Shown piece by piece: positions 38,998 to 47,263 of a stretch of DNA of 64,000 nucleotides. Every line of letters starts with the position of its first letter. Position 1 is the first letter of the stretch. The notes below the pieces were generated by a model, which saw nothing but the letters and a program-made list of their open reading frames with translations, ran no database searches and was not told the DNA's origin. The translations under genes were made by a program, and so were the position numbers. Source of the stretch: Bradyrhizobium sp. WBAH42 (GTDB lineage Bacteria; Pseudomonadota; Alphaproteobacteria; Rhizobiales; Xanthobacteraceae); assembly GCF_024585265.1 (NCBI RefSeq), contig NZ_CP036533.1, positions 186,001-250,000 of the forward strand, given 5' to 3'.

Positions 38998-40197
38998 TTA
39001 CGCGAATGTCCGCACCGTCCCGACAGCCTCGGGCGCCAGCGGCGGGGCGGGGTCATAGACCGCAAAATCGTTCTTGCCGTTCTTCTTGGCGGCATAGAGG
39101 GCGTGGTCGGCATTGGCCATCAGCCGGTCGGGAAATGCGCCGATGCCGCGATCCCACTCCGCAACCCCGATCGAGATCGCGATCGGAATGTCGCGGCCGC
39201 TGCAGCTGGCGGCGTCCTGACGGCAGACCTCGAGCACGCGGCGGGCGATCGCGGCAGCCTCGCGCAGGGACGAGGACGGCAGCACGACGCAGAACTCGTC
39301 GCCGCCGGTGCGGGCGAGCATGTCGCCGGGCCGCAGGCGGGTCTGCGCCATCAGGGTGAAGTGCTTGAGGCAGGCATCGCCGGCGGCATGGCCATGGGTG
39401 TCGTTGATGGTCTTGAAGCCGTCGAGATCGATCACCAGCAGCGAGAACGGCTCGCCGCTGCGCTCCGACCGTGCGCATTCCTCGGACAGACGCTGCAGCA
39501 GATGCCGCCGGTTGGCGACGCCGGTGAGATCGTCGAGCAGCGCGAGGTCGGCGACCTCGCCCCGCAAGCTGTCCATCGCCATCAGCAGGAAGCCGAAATT
39601 GAGGGTCATCGACAGGAACAGCAGCCCGAGCACCATGATGGCATGGGCCTGGCCTCCGGCGCGCGCCGAGAGATCGTAGCCGAGCAGATTGCCCACGGTG
39701 CGCACGAGCAGAATCGCGATGATGCTGAGGATGACGATGCCGGACAGCTTGGCGCCCGGACTGACGCGGCCTTCCGGCGACAACAACAGACGCAGCGCCA
39801 GCACCAGCGGCAGGGCCTGTCCGAACGTGTAGCTCAGCATGCGCAGCTGCATGTGCTCGAAGCCGACCATGAAGACCACGACGCCGACGAGGCTCAAGCA
39901 CCCCGTCGCGGTCATCAGGCGCCACGACACCGGCCGATCGTAGAAGCGCTGAATGCCCATGGCGGCGAGGCAGCTCGCAGCGATGACGCCGCCAGCGCCG
40001 AGCAGCAGCGGCAGGGGAGAGGCGACGAACAGACGGATCAAGGCCGTCATCGCGCCGGCCGCACCGACGAAGGCCGATGCCATCCAGAACCGCGCAGCCG
40101 CGAAATTCGGATAGGAACGCGTCACGTAGGCCCAGATCACGCCGAGCGCCAGGAAGTTGACGACGAAGACCGTCCACAATGTCGGTACGTTCAGCAT
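38998..40197 (-). CDS. Membrane-bound diguanylate cyclase (GGDEF)
   Basis: A 399-residue protein with about six membrane segments in residues 1-210, followed by a GGDEF domain. The active site ARTGGDEFCVVLP is intact and an inhibitory I-site RPGD lies five residues before it, so both cyclic-di-GMP synthesis and product inhibition are expected. No EAL domain is present. Start uncertain: 40197 (MLNVPTLW) or the ATG at 40260. Confidence 0.9.
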   Translation of the reverse strand: MLNVPTLWTVFVVNFLALGVIWAYVTRSYPNFAAARFWMASAFVGAAGAMTALIRLFVASPLPLLLGAGGVIAASCLAAMGIQRFYDRPVSWRLMTATGCLSLVGVVVFMVGFEHMQLRMLSYTFGQALPLVLALRLLLSPEGRVSPGAKLSGIVILSIIAILLVRTVGNLLGYDLSARAGGQAHAIMVLGLLFLSMTLNFGFLLMAMDSLRGEVADLALLDDLTGVANRRHLLQRLSEECARSERSGEPFSLLVIDLDGFKTINDTHGHAAGDACLKHFTLMAQTRLRPGDMLARTGGDEFCVVLPSSSLREAAAIARRVLEVCRQDAASCSGRDIPIAISIGVAEWDRGIGAFPDRLMANADHALYAAKKNGKNDFAVYDPAPPLAPEAVGTVRTFA

Positions 40198-40601
40198 GGC
40201 GCGTACAGCACGCGCCGCGTCCCGCCCCCCGTTGCCGGCAGCCGTCCATCCATGACCCATCCCCGTTTTCTTGCGGAAGACAATGCGACGGTTGCGCTTA
40301 ATGGAGTCTCACTGCGACCTCTGAAAACGCGCCCTTGGTTTTGGATTCATGAACGACACGCGCCATTGTCGGATCGTTAAGTCTGTCGCCGCCGATGGCC
40401 GTGCTGGCGCGTGAGGCGGATTCGCGACCAAAAATCACCCGAAAATGCATCTGAGCTGTGGATAACAGGATGACACGGATGTGACGACGCGGGGCAGCCG
40501 GCTGCGAATCTGCTGAGTTTGTCGTCGAGGATGTTGCGAGGCTGGCCCTCCGCCGAGCATCCCTCGTGTCGCGTTCCACCATTAACCCTTGAGAGGATAC
40601 T
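40198..40601. other. Divergent intergenic region
   Basis: No gene was found in these bases. The region holds the promoters of the diguanylate cyclase and of the small lysine-rich peptide gene, and one perfect DnaA box at 40457-40465. Confidence 0.5.
40457..40465 (-). promoter_or_regulatory. Perfect DnaA box
   Basis: TGTGGATAA on the plus strand is the reverse complement of the consensus DnaA box TTATCCACA. It is the only exact copy noticed in the window and lies 137 bases upstream of the lysine-rich peptide gene. A single box does not make an origin, and chance cannot be excluded. Confidence 0.4.
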
Positions 40602-40670
40602 ATGGCTAAGAAAGCGAAGAAGGCGGCGAAGAAGAAGGCGAAAAAGGCCAAGAAGGCGAAGAAGAAGTAA
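40602..40670 (+). CDS. Very small lysine/alanine-rich basic peptide
   Basis: A 22-residue peptide made only of Met, Lys and Ala: 14 lysines and 7 alanines after the start. GAGAGGA lies six bases before the ATG, and a strong terminator follows, so it looks like a real transcription unit. The composition resembles the basic tail of histone H1-like or nucleoid proteins, which suggests DNA or RNA binding. It is too short for homology to be decisive; a sequencing-reduced version of a longer basic gene is possible. Confidence 0.6.
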   Translation: MAKKAKKAAKKKAKKAKKAKKK

Positions 40671-40735
40671 CGAGGCTTCTGTTTCTTTGCCCGGGTGGAC
40701 TCAGCTCCGCCCGGGCGTCGGGTCGATCGAAATTG

Positions 40736-40758
40736 GCGGGCGCAAGGCCCGCTTTTTT
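40736..40758 (+). terminator. Rho-independent terminator after the lysine-rich peptide gene
   Basis: GCGGGC-N5-GCCCGC is followed directly by six T residues. An additional hairpin (GCCCGGG..CCCGGGC, 40689-40716) lies between it and the stop codon. Confidence 0.75.
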
Positions 40759-40788
40759 ATTGGATTGGACCCGCTCCACTCTCTCGCT

Positions 40789-40926
40789 CCCTCTCCCCGT
40801 TCTTACGGGGAGAGGGTGGGGTGAGGGGCTTCTATCCACACGCGCGGCGGTCGAGATATCTGTACCCCCTCACCCGGATTGCATCTTCGATGCAATCCGA
40901 CCTCTCCCCGCAAGCGGGGAGAGGTG
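40789..40926. repeat. Composite family B palindromic repeat
   Basis: Contains CCCTCTCCCCGT..ACGGGGAGAGGG, GGGTGAGGGG and its mirror CCCCTCACCC, GGATTGCATC..GATGCAATCC and CCTCTCCCCGC..GCGGGGAGAGG. The layout is the same as at 9733-9867. It lies between the lysine-rich peptide gene and lysE. Confidence 0.8.
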
Positions 40927-40935
40927 ACGAGACAC

Positions 40936-41547
40936 CTACCGCTCCGACAACGCCAGCTTGGCGCCGAGTGCGGCGAAGCCGGCGGCAAAGCTGCGGCGCA
41001 GCCAGGCCATGACGGCCGGGCGGGAGATGACGCGCTCGCGCACCGCGGCAGCGCAGAAGCCGTAGAGGACGAACACCGCGAAGGTCATCGCCATGAAGGC
41101 GCCGCTCAATTCCAGCATGCGCGCCAGCACATGGGCCTCCTCCGCCGCGATGAATTGCGGCAGGAAGGCGAGGAAGAAGATCGACAGCTTTGGATTGAGG
41201 ATGTTGATCAGGAAGCCGGTGACGATGACGCGGCTGCTCGATCGCTCCGTGATCTCGCCGCCAACCGCCAGCGCCCCGGTCTCGCGCAGCGCCTGCCAGG
41301 ACATGTAGAGCAGATAGGCGACGCCGCACCATTTCAGTGCGGCGAACGCGAGCGCGCTGGTGTGGAGCACGGCGGCAAGGCCGAGCATCGCCGCCGCCAT
41401 GTGCGGCACGATGCCGAGCGTGCAGCCGAAGGCGGCCGCCACGCTGGCGCGCGAGCCGCGGGTCAGCGCCGCGGCCAGCGTGTAGAGCACGCCGGTGCCG
41501 GGCGAAGCGACGACGATGAGCGAGGTGAGCAGGAAGGACCAGGTCAT
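40936..41547 (-). CDS. LysE/RhtB-family exporter
   Basis: A 203-residue membrane protein with about six hydrophobic segments and the family N-terminal motif (SPGTGVLYTLAAALTRGSRASVAAAFG) and GFLINILNPKLSIFFLAFLPQF. These proteins export amino acids or related compounds. No regulator is adjacent, and the exported compound is unknown. Confidence 0.9.
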   Translation of the reverse strand: MTWSFLLTSLIVVASPGTGVLYTLAAALTRGSRASVAAAFGCTLGIVPHMAAAMLGLAAVLHTSALAFAALKWCGVAYLLYMSWQALRETGALAVGGEITERSSSRVIVTGFLINILNPKLSIFFLAFLPQFIAAEEAHVLARMLELSGAFMAMTFAVFVLYGFCAAAVRERVISRPAVMAWLRRSFAAGFAALGAKLALSER

Positions 41548-41591
41548 GGCCCGACCTTATCACCGCAGCGCGCTCCGAGAAAGCGAGCGCG

Positions 41592-41966
41592 TCAGGACAG
41601 CTGAGCGATCTCGGCCTCGCGCAGCACGTCGAGCGGCGCCCAGGGCTTGGCCCAGAATTTGGCGCCGTCGGGCAAGGGCTGCTTCAGGGGGCGGCCCGAG
41701 GTGACCACGACGTCGAGCTTCGGATTGCGGTCCTTGGCGACATGCGCGAGCTCGACGCCGTTCATGCGGCCGGCCAACTGGACGTCGGTCAGCATCAGGC
41801 AGAGCGCGCCGGCGTTGTTGTCGAGGACGCGCTCGGCGGCTTCGGCGCTCTCGCACTGGATGACCTGGTAGCCGCTCTCCTCCAGCAGGACGCAAAGCAT
41901 CTCCCGCTGCATGGCGTCGTCTTCAACGATCAGCGCTGTCGCGCGAAATGGCGTCGCTTGTCCCAT
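41592..41966 (-). CDS. Single-domain response regulator
   Basis: A 124-residue receiver domain with the acidic pocket VEDD at residues 14-17, phosphoacceptor D61 (LMLTDVQLAG) and the conserved lysine in FWAKPWAPLD. No output domain is attached, so it probably acts through phosphotransfer or protein binding. GGGAG lies six bases before this ATG; upstream ATGs at 41984 and 41993 are possible. No partner kinase is adjacent. Confidence 0.85.
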   Translation of the reverse strand: MGQATPFRATALIVEDDAMQREMLCVLLEESGYQVIQCESAEAAERVLDNNAGALCLMLTDVQLAGRMNGVELAHVAKDRNPKLDVVVTSGRPLKQPLPDGAKFWAKPWAPLDVLREAEIAQLS

Positions 41967-42089
41967 CGGCGGCTCCCAATGCATTGCCTCCATAACGAAT
42001 GTTAAAAACCGAGACCCGCTACGGTTCGGTTCCATTCTGAAAAAATGTAAAGCATAGTTCCATCATCAGGGGCTTGACGGGGGAAATTC

Positions 42090-42920
42090 ATGACGACGAT
42101 TCGGGGCGCTGCCGCCATCACGGGAGCCGCGAGCGGCATCGGCCGGGCACTGGCGATCGAGCTCGCGCAACGCGGCTGCGACCTCGCGCTGGCCGATCGC
42201 GACGAGGGCGGATTGAAGGCGCTCGGAGCAGAGATCGGAACAACGCGCAAGGTCAGCCTGCATCGCGTCGACGTCGGCGAGCCTGATGACATCGCGCAAT
42301 TCGCAAGCGAGGCCATCGCCGCGCATCCCGCCCTCGGCATCGTCGTCAACAATGCCGGCGTTGCGCTGATGGGCTCGTTCGAGGAGATCGACCAGTCCCA
42401 GATGGATTGGTTGTTCGACATCAATTTCTGGGGCGTGGTGCACGGCACGCGCGCTTTCCTGCCGCATCTGAAGACGATGGGCGAGGCGCACATCGTCAAC
42501 CTCTCCTCGATCTTCGGCATCATCGCCCCGCCGGGCCAATCGGCCTACGCCGCGGCGAAGTTCGCGGTGCGCGGCTTCTCGGAGAGCCTGCGGCACGAGC
42601 TCAGCGTCGCGGGCAGCCCGGTGAAGCTGTCGGTCGTGCATCCCGGCGGCGTCGCCACCGCGATCGCGCGCAACGCCCGCACCGGCGTCGGCGTCACCGA
42701 CAATGCCCGCCGCGCGCAATCGATCGAGCGGTTCGAGAACGCGGCGAAGACCTCGCCGAAGGACGCCGCACTGCGCATCATCCGGGGCATCGAGCGGAAC
42801 GAGCCGCGCATCCTGATCGGCAACGACGCCCGCTTCATGGACCTGCTGCAGCGCTTCCGCCCTGGGACGTATTGGGCGCCGTTGCAGCGGAAGCTGGAAA
42901 AGATGGCGAAGGGGACGTGA
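42090..42920 (+). CDS. Short-chain dehydrogenase/reductase
   Basis: A 276-residue SDR. The cofactor motif TGAASGIG, NNAG, the catalytic serine (NLSSIFG) and the YxxxK pair (SAYAAAKFAVRG) are in place. Charged residues after strand 2 (ADRD) favour NAD(H). The C-terminal part is longer than minimal SDRs. The substrate is unknown. Confidence 0.92.
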   Translation: MTTIRGAAAITGAASGIGRALAIELAQRGCDLALADRDEGGLKALGAEIGTTRKVSLHRVDVGEPDDIAQFASEAIAAHPALGIVVNNAGVALMGSFEEIDQSQMDWLFDINFWGVVHGTRAFLPHLKTMGEAHIVNLSSIFGIIAPPGQSAYAAAKFAVRGFSESLRHELSVAGSPVKLSVVHPGGVATAIARNARTGVGVTDNARRAQSIERFENAAKTSPKDAALRIIRGIERNEPRILIGNDARFMDLLQRFRPGTYWAPLQRKLEKMAKGT

Positions 42921-42945
42921 GTTGGGGGAGGCAATGTCTCTCCAC

Positions 42946-43025
42946 CGTCATTGCGAGCGCAGCGAAGCAATCCAGACTGTCTCCGCGGAAAGACTCTGGA
43001 TTGCTTCGCTGCGCTCGCAATAACG
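42946..43025. repeat. Intergenic palindromic repeat (family A), copy 3
   Basis: Starts CGTCATTGCGAGCGCAGCG and ends CTCGCAATAACG, with the AAGCAATCCAGA inner block and its mirror TCTGGATTGCTT. Located between the SDR gene and the transglycosylase gene. Confidence 0.8.
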
Positions 43026-43049
43026 AGTGTGGCCGGCGGGGTGTCTCCC

Positions 43050-43856
43050 TCACTGCCCCATCAGCCGGTCGGCGAAATAACCGATCGTCTTGCGATAGAC
43101 CACCGCGCGGTTCCACTCGCGCATCGCCTCGAAGTTCGGCGTTCCCTCGCCATAGGGCTGGCCCATCTTGAAGCCGCTCGTTTTCAGGAGGTTCGCGGTC
43201 GAGGCAAGCACGTCGGGGATGCTGTGGCGGAGGTCGACATGGCCGTCGCCGTCGAAATCGACGCCGTACTTGATGTAGGACGACGGCAGGAACTGGGTCT
43301 GGCCGATCTCGCCGGCATAGGCGCCGATGAGGTCGCGCAGCGGCAGGTCGCCGCGCTGCACGATCTTGAGCGCGGCCAGCAGCTCGCCCTGGAACAGATC
43401 GGTGCGGCGGCAATCATGCGCGAGCGTCGCCAGCGTGCGGATCACCGGCAGCTTGCCGGTGTCGCCCTTGCCGAAATCGCTCTCGAGGCCCCAGATCGCG
43501 ACGAGGATATAGCGCGGCACGCCGAACTGCTGCTCGATGCGCGACAGCAGCGCGGCATGGCGCTGCAGCAGCGCGCGCCCGCCATTGATGCGGCCGGGGC
43601 CGACGCGGGTCGAGACGTACTGCTCGAAGGTCTTGTTGAAGGTGTAACGCTGGCGCCGGTCGAAGGCGAGAACCGCAGGGTCGGGCGCCACGCCGCTGAG
43701 CGCCGCATTGGTCACGCCTGCCGAGACGCCGCCAGCCTGCGCCTCCTGCGCCATGCTGGCGATGAAGCCGTTGAAGTCGCCGCCGCAGCGGGCGGCCTGC
43801 GCCGATCCGCCGGCCAGAGACACGACGAAGGCAACGGCGAGAAGCAGTCTCGGCAT
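43050..43856 (-). CDS. Lytic murein transglycosylase (MltB-like)
   Basis: A 268-residue exported enzyme: signal peptide at 1-22 (MPRLLLAVAFVVSLAGGSAQA), then an SLT-type domain with the catalytic glutamate of WGLESDFG and the motif GEIGQTQFLPSSYIKYGVDFDGDG. It cuts peptidoglycan strands with anhydro-muramic acid formation. ATG at 43856 (preceded by GGGGG) is preferred over TTG at 43865. Confidence 0.9.
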   Translation of the reverse strand: MPRLLLAVAFVVSLAGGSAQAARCGGDFNGFIASMAQEAQAGGVSAGVTNAALSGVAPDPAVLAFDRRQRYTFNKTFEQYVSTRVGPGRINGGRALLQRHAALLSRIEQQFGVPRYILVAIWGLESDFGKGDTGKLPVIRTLATLAHDCRRTDLFQGELLAALKIVQRGDLPLRDLIGAYAGEIGQTQFLPSSYIKYGVDFDGDGHVDLRHSIPDVLASTANLLKTSGFKMGQPYGEGTPNFEAMREWNRAVVYRKTIGYFADRLMGQ

Positions 43857-44202
43857 GTGGAGCAAACCCCCAGAGAATCCCAGTGCGAAGCAGTGCTAAG
43901 GATCATGCCCGGGAACGCCGCGAGCGTCAAAGCGACCAGATCAATGATATCGGTGCCCCCGACCGACGGCGCCGAAACAAAAACTGCAAAACAACCCCAT
44001 GCACGGTAGAAGTCCCGCGATGACACTTACGGTTTTTCCGAATCAACGTTGACTGTCGGGCAAAACAGTGGTATTGTGCCAACATCGCAAGCTCCAGACG
44101 TTGACGCCCGCGCGCTCTCGCTGCGTTGCGAGCGCGCGGCAAGATGAACAAAATACTTCGATGATCCAAAGCATCTGCTTTTCGAAATTTGGGGAACTCG
44201 CG

Positions 44203-44340
44203 ATGACCATCAGCTGCATATCTGATGCGCCTGCTGCGACATCCTCACGCGACGATTGGCCTTGCCATGGCAGCGCACAAGCGATAACCTTCTATTTTAG
44301 GTTGTCGCCCCGCCAGCCCCGGGCGACGCTGAAGAGATAA
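44203..44340 (+). CDS. Possible small protein gene
   Basis: A 45-codon frame starting MTISCISDAPAATSS, preceded by GGGGAA and ending directly at a strong hairpin. The gap between the transglycosylase gene and 44522 otherwise has no gene. The peptide has three cysteines and a basic C-terminus, and no recognised family. An ATG at 44161 would lengthen it but has no ribosome binding site. Confidence 0.35.
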   Translation: MTISCISDAPAATSSRDDWPCHGSAQAITFYFRLSPRQPRATLKR

Positions 44341-44365
44341 ACGGCGGGCTTCGGCCCGCCGTTTA
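44338..44365 (+). terminator. Perfect 12-base hairpin with UUCG loop
   Basis: TAAACGGCGGGC-TTCG-GCCCGCCGTTTA is a perfect 12-base stem closed by a stable UUCG tetraloop, flanked by AT-rich ends. It overlaps the end of the small frame at 44203-44340 and can act as a terminator in either direction. Confidence 0.7.
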
Positions 44366-44521
44366 TTGAAGGCTTCGCATCGACCTCGTCCGAAGCGCAT
44401 CGCGCTTTCATCAGCAACAGATTTTGCCGGCCGATCGCGCAGACCTCAGCGCCATTGCTGCTGCATGGCGGCGATCCCGAAAGTCATTTGACTGCGGCGT
44501 CCTGATCGAGGACAAGCCGCC

Positions 44522-44758
44522 ATGGCCAAGAAACCCGGAACCAACCCCAAAGGCGAATTCGCCTTCTTCAACGTCGTCTATGCCGACGATTCCCAACGCT
44601 CCAACCGCCGCGTGCCAGCCGAGCTCCTGGGCGGCCTCGACGGCGACGAACCCGCCCGCGCCTTCATCATGGAGCAGGACCGCGAGATCGCGGAAAAGAG
44701 CGGCAAGCCGGCGCTGGAGATCAAGCGGATCGAGCGGGTCGGGGCGAAGAAGAAGTAG
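44522..44758 (+). CDS. Small conserved hypothetical protein
   Basis: A 78-residue soluble protein, MAKKPGTNPKGEFAFFNVVYADD, with beta-strand-like segments then an acidic helix and a basic end (VGAKKK). It has no recognised domain. The start follows GAGGACAAGCCGCC, giving a plausible ribosome binding site. Confidence 0.6.
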   Translation: MAKKPGTNPKGEFAFFNVVYADDSQRSNRRVPAELLGGLDGDEPARAFIMEQDREIAEKSGKPALEIKRIERVGAKKK

Positions 44759-44776
44759 GCGGGCTAAGGCAGGCGC

Positions 44777-45186
44777 TCACCAGCGCCCGCTCCATCTATT
44801 CCAGGCAAACAGCAGATCGGCAAACCGGTCATAGACAAACCGCGTGACCGGCAGCGCCGCGCGATTGCCTGATAGCGCCGCAAGCCACCCCTCCCCCGGC
44901 GTCAACCGCCAGAGCGCAATCGCGACATCCGCACCGACGATGAGCCGCCCGGCCTCATCGGTCGCATGCAGGCGCCGCCTGATTTCGTCGAGCGACGCAC
45001 CGAATGCGCGAGCGCATCGGGCTGCTCGTTGATGTCCCTGAATTCGACCGTGCCCGCACGCACCAGCGCCAGCAGCTTGTTGCGCTGCCAGTCGATGCCG
45101 GCGTCGCAGACGGGGCAGCGGGTGTCATTTCCGAAGCAGGCAATAGAGATCGACTTCGGTGGCTGAGCGCTGCAGCTAGTAGGCAC
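44777..45186 (-). pseudogene. Frameshifted DCC (DUF393) thiol-disulfide oxidoreductase family gene
   Basis: The 5' part encodes TRCPVCDAGIDWQRNKLLAL, the DCC-type Cys-x2-Cys, and then FRDINEQPDALA, but continues into a non-family tail. Dropping one base near 45008 restores family sequence to the end: SLDEIRRRLHATDEAGRL, ADVAIALWRLTPGEGWLA and RFVYDRFADLLFAWNRW, with a stop at 44777. So the gene appears broken by a single-base loss at GCTCGCGCATTCGG. The start (GTG 45186) is also uncertain because the AT-rich island begins just upstream. A sequencing error remains possible. Confidence 0.7.
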
Positions 45187-45210
45187 AAAAACCGTGGGCT
45201 TTCAGCCCGC
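45187..45210 (-). terminator. Probable terminator of the ABC-3C operon
   Basis: On the minus strand, GGGCT-GAA-AGCCC is followed by a run of five T residues. It lies 44-67 bases downstream of the ATPase stop. The stem is short, so confidence is moderate. Confidence 0.5.
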
Positions 45211-45253
45211 CGCCTTTTGAGGGATGGATCCCACCGAGCTCTCGATTGACTCG

Positions 45254-47023
45254 CTAGCTTTGAAAATCCTCCTGTTCCCGCGGCCGGAGCCGCATTCCTA
45301 ACAATCGGCCCTTAGGGCTGTCGTCAGTGAGACGTATCCTCACGAAGGGATCGACCTTGAAATTGAAGTCTTTCCCACTAACCAAGCCCGAGTTCAAGCA
45401 ACAGATATATTGAAAGCCAAACTCCCTTGATTTTTGACTGGCCAAATTCAAAGCCGAGGCAACTTGTCGAGGATCTACGTCAGCGAAAAGCGTACTATCA
45501 TGAACAAGCGTGCCCAGGCCCTTCTTTAGCTTCGCCCAAATCGTCGCGACGGCAAGATCAAAGCAGAACACCACCATCTGCCCAACGCCATCACTGCCCT
45601 CACGATCGATAACAAACGAAAATCGATAACCAGCCTTTCCAACGTCGACACTCAAACGCCCAGGCACGCCATATAGAGCAGACGTATATTCTGCGAAAAG
45701 GGCGCGAACCTCGTCGACAGCTTGCCTTCGGTCATCCAGATCTGTCTTAAGAAGCGCCTTCAGCCTAGAAATTGATACGGCTAGCTCATCGTCCAACCGG
45801 TCAAACTTCTTTCGCTCATCAATCTTCGAAACCAGCACCTCGTGCTGAGCATTTAGATCAGCGTACGAACGTTGGAGTTCTATGAGGGTCTCAATTGCCC
45901 CGCTGGAATTCAGTATCCTGAGAAGTCGCGTCTTCTCCACCGAAATACGATCTATCTCGGCCGTGCGCCTTTCTATCTCAGCCGATAGTCGTTTGATTTC
46001 CCCGCTGAGAAATTCCTCTCGATTGCGATAAACGTCGCGGTGAAATTTCGAGACGGCATCAATCGTCCTGAGAGCCTCCTCCTTAAAGACTGCGCCCGCG
46101 TCGCGCAGAATCGCGAGAGGCCTCTCGGGATCAATCTCAGGCAAAGCCCGCGCGCTCTCACGATAATAGTCTAACAATCGACGATCGGAAAAATTCTGAT
46201 TGACTTGATCATGTAACCGCCGATCGAGAGCATGGAGGGCCTCTTCGAGGTCCTTGTAGTCAGACCGAACATTGAAGCTCTCAACTTCTTCCTTCTTCTT
46301 TCGAAGTAGCAATTCGGATGCCACTCGCCGAGCTTCTAAATCGCCAATAGATAGCGTGGCTTGAGATTCCTCTGCAGTCTTAAACGCCTCAATGGCGGCC
46401 TTGTTGCGATCGCGTGCCTGTATCTGCGACTCGATTTCCCGCTGCTTTCCCCAATTAAGACGCAGCAAAAAGCTCGTGCACAGGCGCTTCGATGCCCCCG
46501 ATTGATTTTGGAACGCATTTTGCGGATCAACAAATGCTGATTTTCCAAGTCGAAGCAAATAGACTGCAAGGTCACGAAAAGAAGGAGAGAATTTCATCTC
46601 ACCCACAGCCGCTTCTGGATAGTAGCGCTCAGCCAGAGCGACCTTCCATGCATCTAGGGAAATTTCTGAGACGCCTGATCCTACGTCAACAGTCTCGATA
46701 TCTAGTCCCACGAGAAAGTTGCTCGTAACGCGCACGTGCTTTTCGCGGACGGTGCTGCGCGAAACCGTACAATTTAGAGCATTCCAAACAAAATCCAGAA
46801 AGAAGGTGGCACCCTTTAGCTCAGGATGATTGAGAACTTTCTCTCGTGCAAAATCTGATCCCAAGCAGAAATGAACGATCCTTACAAAGGTAGACTTCCC
46901 AAGACCATTGGTGCTCTCAGTCTCTTCTGAGTCTTCCGCGCGGTCAGCAAGAATTATGTTCATGCCATCTAGCAGAGGAACCTCGTTGAAGGTGCTGATG
47001 TCGGACCGAACTCGCGTTAGCAT
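45254..47023 (-). CDS. ABC-3C system ATPase (DUF2326, SMC/Rad50-like)
   Basis: A 589-residue P-loop ATPase. Walker A NGLGKST places the lysine at residue 43. Residues about 185-410 form a long coiled coil (many E/K/R/L heptads), and the C-terminal lobe has QMVVFCFDLAVATIWAKL, then TLVHDSTLFADVDPRQV, typical of DUF2326. Such proteins are the ABC ATPase of ABC-three-component systems. The ATG follows the stop of the middle gene by 2 bases, or a TTG at 47029 overlaps it. The base composition is clearly AT-richer than flanking genes. Confidence 0.88.
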   Translation of the reverse strand: MLTRVRSDISTFNEVPLLDGMNIILADRAEDSEETESTNGLGKSTFVRIVHFCLGSDFAREKVLNHPELKGATFFLDFVWNALNCTVSRSTVREKHVRVTSNFLVGLDIETVDVGSGVSEISLDAWKVALAERYYPEAAVGEMKFSPSFRDLAVYLLRLGKSAFVDPQNAFQNQSGASKRLCTSFLLRLNWGKQREIESQIQARDRNKAAIEAFKTAEESQATLSIGDLEARRVASELLLRKKKEEVESFNVRSDYKDLEEALHALDRRLHDQVNQNFSDRRLLDYYRESARALPEIDPERPLAILRDAGAVFKEEALRTIDAVSKFHRDVYRNREEFLSGEIKRLSAEIERRTAEIDRISVEKTRLLRILNSSGAIETLIELQRSYADLNAQHEVLVSKIDERKKFDRLDDELAVSISRLKALLKTDLDDRRQAVDEVRALFAEYTSALYGVPGRLSVDVGKAGYRFSFVIDREGSDGVGQMVVFCFDLAVATIWAKLKKGLGTLVHDSTLFADVDPRQVASALNLASQKSREFGFQYICCLNSGLVSGKDFNFKVDPFVRIRLTDDSPKGRLLGMRLRPREQEDFQS

Positions 47024-47025
47024 GG

Positions 47026-47259
47026 TCAACTCGATCGAGGACGAACGATCACTCCGCCCTCCAAATCTATAAGTCCTGCGGCAAATAAAAGACTCAACGC
47101 ATCCGCAAACCTATCAAAGGTACGAATCTTCTCGTCTGCTGAAACTTTCTCCCACAGGGATGAGACGGTCTCATTCTGCGACACCAACTCAAGCAGGGTC
47201 GATGACAAGCCGACAATCGAGTAGTCGATGGGAACGTATCTGTTGGGAAGAGCTGTCAT
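47026..47259 (-). CDS. ABC-3C middle component (small winged-helix-like protein)
   Basis: A 77-residue protein, MTALPNRYVPIDYSIVGLSS, with the pattern LLELV, SSLWEKVS, FDRFADALSLLFAAGLIDLEGG. It resembles the type 6 middle component of ABC-three-component systems, a short winged-helix-like module bridging ATPase and effector. ATG at 47259 lies 4 bases after the HNH stop; a GTG at 47283 would overlap it by 20 bases. Its stop overlaps the ATPase start, so translation is probably coupled. Confidence 0.78.
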   Translation of the reverse strand: MTALPNRYVPIDYSIVGLSSTLLELVSQNETVSSLWEKVSADEKIRTFDRFADALSLLFAAGLIDLEGGVIVRPRSS

Positions 47260-47263
47260 TTCC

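Noticed and set aside
40602..40670. The Lys-rich frame as a mere trinucleotide repeat
   Set aside because: The codons mix AAG, AAA, GCG, GCC and GCT irregularly and the start has a good ribosome binding site, so it is not a simple repeat tract.
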